Source: an uncultured Lachnospiraceae bacterium
GTDB lineage: Bacteria > Bacillota > Clostridia > Lachnospirales > Lachnospiraceae
Assembly: GCA_902782815.1 (NCBI GenBank)
Contig: CACZOS010000132.1
Coordinates: 1-11,965 of the forward strand
Length of the DNA: 11,965 nt
Direction: 5' to 3'
In this document: positions 6,663 to 11,965 of the stretch, one piece after another
Numbering within the stretch: position 1 is the first letter of the stretch
Layout: every line of letters begins with the position of its first letter
Position numbers and translations under genes: made by a program
The notes under the pieces: generated by a model
Databases searched by the model: none
Seen by the model: the letters and a program-made list of their open reading frames with translations, nothing else
Told to the model about the DNA's origin: nothing

Positions 6663-8219
6663 TCAGGCTCCGAATCCCATCATGGTTCCGGCGAAACAGA
6701 TCAGCCCGGCTACCACGACATAGATGATAAAATACTTGAAAACGGAACTTAAGATCTTGCTTTCCTGGCCTACCATGTTGATGGCCCCGGCTCCGATGGC
6801 GATACCCTGGGGACTGATCATCTTACCGATACCCGCACCCATGACATTGGCTGCCGCCATCCATGAAGGACTGAGTCCCAGCTGAGCCGCGGTGGATGCC
6901 TGCAGAGGTCCGAAAAGCACGCATGTGGAAGTTCCGGAACCTGTTACGAAAGCGCCGATAGCTCCGATCAACGGGGAGATCAGCGGATAAATATGAAGAG
7001 GACCGGTCACTGCCACCAGCAGATTGGCGATATCCTTGGTCATGCCGCTGTAACCCATGACTTTGGCTACAGCCATTACCGAACAGATGGTAACAATGGT
7101 CTTCCAGTAAGTCTTCATCGTGGAGACAAACACACTCACCATGTCGGAGACGGATGCTTTCTGGATTAATCCGCCGATGATGGCAGCGATAAAGATCATC
7201 ACCCCGGGAGTATTGATCCAGCTGAATCCCAGAGTCGCTCCCACTTCTTTGTCCGCATAGACAATGACATTGGTCTTGATTCCTGCGATTGCATTCTGGA
7301 TGGGGGGACAAAGTTTTGAAGTGATCATGAGGAGAATGAAGATCAGGATGAAGGGACTCCATGCCACGATGCCTTCATTCAGTGTAACCGGCTGGTCATC
7401 CTCTTTCTCGATATCGATCAGATACTCACTGTTGTCTTTGGGGCTTAATTTCTTGGCGAAAACCACCATAAGGATCAGGGAGATGATGGATCCGATGATA
7501 TCGGGAAGCTCGCATCCGATCACTTTCGCCGCAAAAAACCATGGGATGGCAAAAGAGAGGGAAGCCAGCGCGGTGAAGGGGATCATCCCTTTCAGTGCCT
7601 TCACTCCTTTACCGATGATCATAACCATGATAAAGGGAGACATAAGGATGAGGATCAGCTGTATAAGTGCCACATCCCCGGAGAGGGCAAGCACATCAAG
7701 ATTTGTCACCGACGCCAGAGTAGTGGTGGGTACACCGACGGAACCGAAGGCAGTCGGTGCGGTATTGGCACAGAAACAGGCGAGGACAGTACCCAGAGGA
7801 TTGAGTCCGATACCCACGAGCATGGAGGCCGGGATGGCTACCGCCGTTCCGAAACCGGCCATACCTTCCATAAAGTTTCCGAATCCCCATCCGATGATGA
7901 GAAGAAGAATACGTTTGTCCGTGGAGACTCCGGCAAGCATCTTTTTGATTTTTTCCATAGCGCCGGTCTTCAGGGTCAGATTATAGGTAAACAAAGCGGC
8001 TATAATTACCAGACAGATGGGCCAGAGAGCATTCAGTACACCCTCCAGGGCTCCGGTGACCGTATTGATCACACTTAGCCTCCAGTAGCCTACAGAAAGG
8101 ACTGCAGTGATGGCAAGAGCGATCAGACAGGCCTTATGTCCGGGAATCTTCAGTACGCTCAGGGCAATGATCAGCCAGATGATGGGGATCATCGCTAAAA
8201 TAAATTTTAAAAACAGCAT
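6663..8219 (-). CDS. lctP: Lactate permease, LctP family
   Basis: LctP-family carriers (E. coli LldP and GlcA) take up lactate or glycolate with protons across the cytoplasmic membrane. The product is 518 residues, almost entirely hydrophobic, with about a dozen likely membrane helices. Family blocks include GFGNFMEGMAGFGTAVAIPA at about 112-131, ANTAPTAFGSVGVPTTTLAS at about 151-170 and the GSGTSTCVLFGPLQ region at about 427-440. A charged loop at about 257-280 (KKLSPKDNSEYLIDIEKEDD) interrupts the hydrophobic segments. GGAGG lies 7 bases before the ATG. It is the first gene of the lactate module; the dehydrogenase gene starts about 100 bases after its stop. A promoter and two operator-like palindromes lie upstream. 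Direction of transport and the preferred acid are inferred from family and context. Confidence 0.95.
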   Translation of the reverse strand: MLFLKFILAMIPIIWLIIALSVLKIPGHKACLIALAITAVLSVGYWRLSVINTVTGALEGVLNALWPICLVIIAALFTYNLTLKTGAMEKIKKMLAGVSTDKRILLLIIGWGFGNFMEGMAGFGTAVAIPASMLVGIGLNPLGTVLACFCANTAPTAFGSVGVPTTTLASVTNLDVLALSGDVALIQLILILMSPFIMVMIIGKGVKALKGMIPFTALASLSFAIPWFFAAKVIGCELPDIIGSIISLILMVVFAKKLSPKDNSEYLIDIEKEDDQPVTLNEGIVAWSPFILIFILLMITSKLCPPIQNAIAGIKTNVIVYADKEVGATLGFSWINTPGVMIFIAAIIGGLIQKASVSDMVSVFVSTMKTYWKTIVTICSVMAVAKVMGYSGMTKDIANLLVAVTGPLHIYPLISPLIGAIGAFVTGSGTSTCVLFGPLQASTAAQLGLSPSWMAAANVMGAGIGKMISPQGIAIGAGAINMVGQESKILSSVFKYFIIYVVVAGLICFAGTMMGFGA

Positions 8220-8260
8220 CTTTTTTCCTCCGCAAAGTTAAGGTTGAACAGGTTGGTTGC

Positions 8261-8277
8261 ATTTGGGTCACCCATTT
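8261..8277. promoter_or_regulatory. Operator-like palindrome just downstream of the lctP transcription start
   Basis: TGGGTCACCCA (8264-8274) is a perfect 5-1-5 palindrome. It lies about 8 to 18 bases past the predicted lctP transcription start, where a bound repressor would block transcription. It shares the TTGGGTCA core with the site at 8379-8395. Its form fits the TGG-N-CCA type operators of FadR/LldR-group GntR proteins. Confidence 0.65.
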
Positions 8278-8288
8278 ATTATAGTTTT

Positions 8289-8316
8289 ATTATAAAATAT
8301 TTTTGTAAATTTGCAA
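8289..8316 (-). promoter_or_regulatory. Probable lctP promoter
   Basis: The minus strand reads TTGCAA (8316-8311), a 16-base spacer and a consensus TATAAT (8294-8289). A second TATAAT at 8283-8278 lacks a credible -35. The predicted start is near 8282, giving a leader of about 63 bases. The region is very AT-rich. Confidence 0.6.
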
Positions 8317-8378
8317 CAATTAACGGTATTTTCAGCATATTCTCTGTTTTACAGCAAGTATATTATTGAATTTTATAA

Positions 8379-8395
8379 AATTGGGTCATCCAATT
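8379..8395. promoter_or_regulatory. Upstream operator-like palindrome of the lactate operon
   Basis: AATTGGGTCATCCAATT is a 17-base palindrome with one mismatched arm pair. It lies about 100 bases before the predicted lctP start and 118 bases (centre to centre) from the second site. The core TTGGGTCAyCCA is common to both. The probable binder is the GntR/FadR-type protein encoded two genes downstream. Confidence 0.65.
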
Positions 8396-8649
8396 CTTCT
8401 CCTGATTGCCATAAAAACACTGTTTTTTCTCTCTTTTTCCCAATGATCATGCAAACTGTTATGCATAATCAACTATTTACCCTCAGTATGATAATTATTT
8501 GTCGCACTAATTACTAAAGTGAGGAGTATATTTTTGTATATAATGTCCGACAGCTCTTTCCGGGCAGTCCGGAAAGCCCATAAAATAAGGTTTTTCCCCG
8601 AATAAAACTTTGGGGATTTTCGGCAAACATTTTTCATTTGAATTGTTAC
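8396..8649. other. AT-rich gap with an unexplained hairpin and no gene
   Basis: No protein-coding gene is supported here. The stretch contains a perfect 8-base stem, CTTTCCGG and CCGGAAAG (8556-8576, 5-base loop), without a following T run on either strand. It also holds the palindromes TTATGCATAA (8459-8468) and ATGATCAT (8443-8450). A TATAAT at 8539-8544 on the plus strand has no fitting -35. A small RNA cannot be excluded but is not supported. Confidence 0.3.
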
Positions 8650-8680
8650 AAAAAAAACGGATACAGAAAACTGTATCCGT
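8650..8680 (-). terminator. Rho-independent terminator of the lipoprotein gene
   Basis: ACGGATACAG and CTGTATCCGT form a perfect 10-base stem with an AAAA loop (plus-strand sense). On the minus strand it is followed by eight T residues. It starts 31 bases after the lipoprotein stop codon and isolates that gene from the lactate operon. Confidence 0.92.
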
Positions 8681-8711
8681 CGTCATCATTCTATATTCTG
8701 TTAAAAACAGA

Positions 8712-9761
8712 TCAGGGATCGATCGTCCAGGATCCGTCCTCATTCTGCACTCCGGTAAACACATCGCTGCCGTCCAGGCAGACCAGAATGTCCGTGGAAG
8801 AAAGATTCTCACCTGTGACGGTAAAATCATAGTAATCCCGGTCGTACATGGTGACCATCTGCCGGAAGGTACATACAGAGTTCTCTCCCAGAAAGGTCCT
8901 GGCCAGAGCCAGCGCTTCCTTCTGCCCGATCTTCCCGCTTTCTCCGCAGGCTGCGTTCTCCGCAGACTCAGCTTCCTTTGTCTGAGCGGATTCCTGCATC
9001 TCTTCGGCAAGCCGGGTACTCTCTTCCTGCACCTCTTCTTCAACTGCCGCATCCCGGCCCGTAATCTCATCCAGACCGGCTATGGCGTAAGGGAAAGAAC
9101 CCTTTCCTTTTTTATCTTCCCGGTGAACCACCGGAATCCGAAACTCGGCAAGCACATCTCCGGACTCAAGGTCCATCAGCTGTGTAAAAAACAAATATCC
9201 CGAGTTATCCGGCTGACAGCGGGTGATCATCATGCCGAGATCACCGATATTCCCGTTGAGAAGACCATACCGGTCGGTGACCTCATCATAACAGACATAG
9301 GGTACATCGTCCCGGATATCCGGAATCTTCATCTTTCCCTCCCCATATCTGCTGTATAGGACAGAGGCGAATTCCCGGATATCTTCCTCCGGATAAAAAC
9401 TGTACTCCTGCTCCGAAACAGGTTCCAGAATCCCATCCTCCTCCAGCATTGAGGATAAGACGGCCATGGAAAACCAGAAGGATGTCGCTTCCTCCCCTTC
9501 CCGATAATAGGGTAATCCCTGGGTATAGTATTCGACCATGACCGCCTGCATGGGATAGGCCGTCAGGCCGAAATCCTCCGGCAGGGCAAGACCCTTTGCG
9601 GTGAAATCGGTCATCGCCTTCTCGGTCTGTATCTCTTCTTCCTGCGTGCTGACCTCCTCGGAAAGTGCACTGTCCATACTGTTTGTACATCCGCAGGCCA
9701 TCAGCAGGAGACCGGCAAGGAAGATCATTCCGCCCTTTTTCCATAGACGCAGTGTAAACAT
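8712..9761 (-). CDS. Predicted lipoprotein of unknown function
   Basis: The family is not recognised. The 349-residue product starts with a short positive segment and a hydrophobic stretch (GGMIFLAGLLLMACGC), ending in Cys23 or Cys25 as possible lipid attachment sites. This points to secretion and anchoring on the outer face of the membrane. Residues about 50-235 look like a folded domain rich in Tyr, Glu and Asp. Residues about 240-283 form an acidic Glu/Ala/Gln-rich linker, probably helical. The last 65 residues (from GQKEALALARTFLGE) form a small alpha/beta-like domain with an N-terminal helix, somewhat like PepSY-type modules, though that likeness is weak. GGAG lies 7 bases before the ATG. 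The gene is a single transcription unit with its own promoter and terminator, so the neighbours do not suggest a role. Confidence 0.8.
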   Translation of the reverse strand: MFTLRLWKKGGMIFLAGLLLMACGCTNSMDSALSEEVSTQEEEIQTEKAMTDFTAKGLALPEDFGLTAYPMQAVMVEYYTQGLPYYREGEEATSFWFSMAVLSSMLEEDGILEPVSEQEYSFYPEEDIREFASVLYSRYGEGKMKIPDIRDDVPYVCYDEVTDRYGLLNGNIGDLGMMITRCQPDNSGYLFFTQLMDLESGDVLAEFRIPVVHREDKKGKGSFPYAIAGLDEITGRDAAVEEEVQEESTRLAEEMQESAQTKEAESAENAACGESGKIGQKEALALARTFLGENSVCTFRQMVTMYDRDYYDFTVTGENLSSTDILVCLDGSDVFTGVQNEDGSWTIDP

Positions 9762-9783
9762 GATATTTCTCCTCTCATAAAAA

Positions 9784-9812
9784 AGAATACTCTATCTGTT
9801 TTTCTTTGTAAA
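9784..9812 (-). promoter_or_regulatory. Probable promoter of the lipoprotein gene
   Basis: TTTACA (9812-9807), a 17-base spacer and TATTCT (9789-9784) are seen on the minus strand. The -35 matches at five of six positions and the -10 at four. The start would be about 16 bases before the Shine-Dalgarno sequence. Two TTACAA repeats lie immediately upstream. Confidence 0.5.
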
Positions 9813-9823
9813 GAATCTTAATC

Positions 9824-9840
9824 TTACAACTTCATTACAA
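9824..9840 (+). repeat. TTACAA direct repeat with 11-base period upstream of the lipoprotein promoter
   Basis: TTACAA occurs at 9824-9829 and 9835-9840, separated by 5 bases, just upstream of the predicted -35. An 11-base period puts both copies on the same DNA face and is the pattern bound by OmpR/PhoB-type response regulators. Two copies only, in AT-rich DNA, so the case is weak. Confidence 0.3.
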
Positions 9841-9857
9841 GGGAAAAGAAGATCAGG

Positions 9858-10826
9858 TCAGAAGTAGATCAGGGGATCTTCCGGTTTCGTGGCTTCTTCG
9901 ATCCGTTTGGCATAAAGGACCGGCCCCTCTTCCCCATACTGTTCATTGTATTCATATCGGATCTCCGCCGTGAGCATGATCCACATTTTATTTTTTATGG
10001 CCTTCAGGGTAGAAGATTTCGCATGATTGACGTGACAGAGATACCCGATAAACTGGATATCATCCGCACAGCAGGTCATGGCATGGCGGCCGGGCACAAA
10101 GGTTCCCTTAGGCAGCCGGACACTCTTGAAGACCACGGTTTTCATGGTGATGGTCTTTCCACGGTAGACATCGGGTCTTTCTCCCGCATCCACAAACCAT
10201 ATACCGAAATCTTCATCCTCCAGGACGATCTCATCCCCTTCCACATCGTAGGGAAGAGCTTCATCTTCTTCGCCCATTTCCTCATCCACGGACTCAAACA
10301 AAACCTGGGCACGGCGGTTCACTGCCTTGATGCTCCGGCGATAGGTAGCGCGGGGCGTATCTTTATTGCAGCGGTTAAATATGATCATCTCCCCGATTTT
10401 GAACATTTCCACCGCCAGAGACCGCATATTGTTCATGTACAGGTCGAAGGTCTCCGCATTGACCATGACGATAGTCTGGTAGATCATCATGGGAGTTCCT
10501 TCCATGGACAGGCAGAGCTTTTCCACGGACCACATGCCGTTATGCTCGATCAGGACTCTCTGGGGCTGGTGAAGGCGGATCATCTCCTTCAGAAAATCTG
10601 TGGTGAAGTCTTCCTCTTCTTCCACGTAGACCAGGCTGGCATTGGCATTGGCCAGGACCTGATCTGTGTATTCCTCTTCACCCTCTTCGCAGGCAATGAT
10701 CAGTGTTTTTTCTCCATTATTAAAATAGTCTTCCTCCAGGGTATCCAGGATAAAAGATGTCTTTCCGCTCTCCAGGAATCCCAAAAACAGGTAGACAGGG
10801 ATCTCATTCTTTTCAAATATACCCAT
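9858..10826 (-). CDS. COG0523-like GTPase fused to a DUF1980/TIGR03943-like C-terminal domain
   Basis: The product is 322 residues. Residues about 8-180 resemble a COG0523 (CobW/YciC) GTPase, with the P-loop GFLESGKT at 16-23 and a degenerate base-recognition site around NRCNKD at 151-156. The GCICC metal motif and the EPSG motif of its partner gene are missing; the matching region reads IACEEGEEEYTDQ and IEHNGMW. An acidic linker covers about 180-207. Residues about 208-322 resemble DUF1980 (YcgQ/TIGR03943), with YRGKTITMK, then GRHAMTCCADD at 246-256 and a PEDPLIYF ending. That family normally accompanies a putative permease. The start has AGGGAGG 4 bases before ATG. It begins 13 bases after the other GTPase gene, in the same operon. 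A metal-handling role is inferred; the domain match is from memory of the family pattern. Confidence 0.8.
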   Translation of the reverse strand: MGIFEKNEIPVYLFLGFLESGKTSFILDTLEEDYFNNGEKTLIIACEEGEEEYTDQVLANANASLVYVEEEEDFTTDFLKEMIRLHQPQRVLIEHNGMWSVEKLCLSMEGTPMMIYQTIVMVNAETFDLYMNNMRSLAVEMFKIGEMIIFNRCNKDTPRATYRRSIKAVNRRAQVLFESVDEEMGEEDEALPYDVEGDEIVLEDEDFGIWFVDAGERPDVYRGKTITMKTVVFKSVRLPKGTFVPGRHAMTCCADDIQFIGYLCHVNHAKSSTLKAIKNKMWIMLTAEIRYEYNEQYGEEGPVLYAKRIEEATKPEDPLIYF

Positions 10827-10839
10827 AATGCCTCCCTAA

Positions 10840-11965
10840 TTATAATCCGAACAGTTCAGCCAGCTTGTCCTCCCTGAGTCCTGCGCCGATCACGCAGATC
10901 CTTCCGGTATAGTCTGCAGATCCGTAACGAACCTCTGAATCTCCGGGCACAAGATCAAAATGGAACCATCTCCCGTCATCAGAAGGAATGATGCCTTTAG
11001 CCCGCAGGATCGTACCGTAATCCCGGCTTTCTTCCCGGGCAAGTTCAGCGAGGATGGATTCAATCTCCTCTTTGGAGAAGGTTTTGGGAGACTCTTTTCC
11101 CCATTCACTGAAAATATCCTCCGCATGATGGTGACCATGGCCATGGTCATGGTCATGATGATGATGGTGTTCGTGTTCCTCATGGCCATGATGATGTTCA
11201 TGCTCTTCATGGTCATGGTGGTGGTGTTCATGCTCTTCATGGTCATGGTGATGGTGCTCATGCTCTTCATGGTCATGATGATGGTGCTCATGCTCTTCAT
11301 GGTCATGATGATGCTCATGCTCTTCATGGTCATGGTGATGATGCTCATGCTCTTCATGATCATGGTGATGATGGTGATGTTCATGAGCATGGGCTTCCGA
11401 AACAGCCTGTGCTTCTTTGAGCAGTTCCTCTGCGAAATCATTCTTCCCCTCGATCACCTCAAGCAGTCTGGCTCCGGTGAGCTCATCCCAGGGAGTGGTA
11501 ACAATGGGGGACTTATCGTTGAGACCCCGGAGAAGATCCATGGTCTTCTGCAGTTTATCCTTATCTACCTCCTGGGTACGGGATAAGATAATGGCGCTGG
11601 CATAGGCAATCTGGTTCTTATAAAACTCCCCGAAATTCTTCAGGTACATTTTGGCCCGCTTGGCATCCGCCACAGCAATATGGGAATTGAGGACCACATC
11701 ATCGGTCACTACATTCTGGACTGCATTCATCACATCAGACAGTTTACCCACACCGGACGGCTCGATAATAATACGGTCCGGATGGAACTGACTGAGAACC
11801 TCTCCCAGAGCTGCCTTGAAATCTCCTACCAGAGAGCAGCAGATACAGCCGGAATTCATCTCATTGATCTGTATGCCGGAATCCTTAAGAAATCCACTAT
11901 CTATTCCGATCTCTCCAAATTCATTCTCAATCAGGACAACCTGTTCCCCCCCAAGGGCCTCCTCA
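10840..11965 (-). CDS. COG0523 (CobW-family) GTPase with a giant His-rich insert; N-terminus cut by the window
   Basis: COG0523 GTPases deliver metals, often zinc or cobalt, to client proteins. The 374 visible residues begin EEALGGEQVVLIENEFGEIG; about 25-30 residues with the P-loop lie outside the window. The metal-binding GCICCS motif follows at visible residues 39-44, then IIEPSGVGKL. An insert of 89 residues (coding bases 11391-11125) contains 55 His, mostly as repeats of DHEEHEHHHH. The C-terminal CobW_C domain has GTILRAKGIIPSDDGRWFHF and ends AELFGL. An internal ATG at 11859 would remove the GTPase P-loop, so the longer frame is correct. The paralogous GTPase gene follows after 13 bases. 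Zinc is the best guess for the metal; the operon promoter, where a Zur-type site might be, lies upstream of this window. Confidence 0.93.
   Translation of the reverse strand, partial: EEALGGEQVVLIENEFGEIGIDSGFLKDSGIQINEMNSGCICCSLVGDFKAALGEVLSQFHPDRIIIEPSGVGKLSDVMNAVQNVVTDDVVLNSHIAVADAKRAKMYLKNFGEFYKNQIAYASAIILSRTQEVDKDKLQKTMDLLRGLNDKSPIVTTPWDELTGARLLEVIEGKNDFAEELLKEAQAVSEAHAHEHHHHHHDHEEHEHHHHDHEEHEHHHDHEEHEHHHHDHEEHEHHHHDHEEHEHHHHDHEEHEHHHGHEEHEHHHHHDHDHGHGHHHAEDIFSEWGKESPKTFSKEEIESILAELAREESRDYGTILRAKGIIPSDDGRWFHFDLVPGDSEVRYGSADYTGRICVIGAGLREDKLAELFGL
11155..11361 (-). repeat. In-frame tandem repeat encoding the His-rich insert
   Basis: Seven units of 27-33 bases encode DHEEHEHHHH with small changes: some units have three or five His in the last run and the last unit begins with Gly. 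The length varies in whole codons, keeping the reading frame. Flanking His runs extend the tract to 11391 and 11125. DNA of this kind is prone to copy-number change by slippage or recombination. Confidence 0.9.

Noticed and set aside
8311..8517. 68-codon plus-strand frame from a TTG in the lctP upstream gap
   Set aside because: It has no ribosome binding site, reads through the lctP promoter and upstream operator, and has low-complexity composition expected of AT-rich DNA.
8507..9070. 187-codon minus-strand frame overlapping the lipoprotein gene
   Set aside because: It is Arg/Pro-rich out-of-frame reading of the lipoprotein gene and runs straight through that gene's terminator.
11155..11361. 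Roughly 30-base repeats resembling a CRISPR array
   Set aside because: The units are directly adjacent with no spacers and stay in frame within a coding region.
10960..11586. Plus-strand open frame with a long Met/Val/Phe-rich hydrophobic tract
   Set aside because: The tract is the reverse complement of the His-rich repeat (CAT/CAC read as ATG/GTG), so it is not evidence of a membrane protein.

Overview
The window looks like the chromosome of a Gram-positive Firmicute, most likely a clostridium of the Lachnospiraceae type. This is an inference from the hpf-secA-prfB gene order, strong AGGAGG ribosome binding sites, sigma-A-like promoters, a long-form HPF, and protein sequences that read like clostridial homologues. 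No species can be named from sequence alone. All nine supported genes lie on the minus strand, so transcription runs from high to low coordinates. No rRNA, tRNA, CRISPR array, transposase or phage gene was seen.

In transcription order the window holds four blocks. (1) 11965-9858: two COG0523 (CobW-type) GTPases in one operon. The first is cut by the window edge, has the GCICC metal motif and carries a very large His-rich tandem repeat. The second has no CxCC motif and ends in a domain resembling DUF1980/TIGR03943. Together they look like a metal (probably zinc) handling unit. (2) 9812-8650: a single lipoprotein gene of unknown function with its own promoter and a strong terminator. (3) 8395-4298: a lactate module made of a lactate permease (lctP), a GlcD-type FAD-linked 2-hydroxyacid dehydrogenase, and a GntR/FadR-type regulator. 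The lctP promoter is flanked by two matching palindromes, giving an operator pair like that described for LldR in E. coli. A perfect hairpin separates the dehydrogenase gene from the regulator gene, which seems to have its own promoter. (4) 4218-1: the housekeeping block hpf, secA, prfB. hpf has its own promoter and terminator. secA has its own promoter and is followed 15 bases later by prfB, which starts at TTG and runs off the window.

The least explained part is the 413-base gap between the regulator and hpf. It contains five sequences matching the DnaA box at 8 or 9 of 9 positions within 107 bases, next to AT-rich DNA, and repeated elements upstream of the hpf promoter. The other long gap (8220-8711) holds the lipoprotein terminator, an unexplained hairpin, an AT-rich stretch and the lctP control region.
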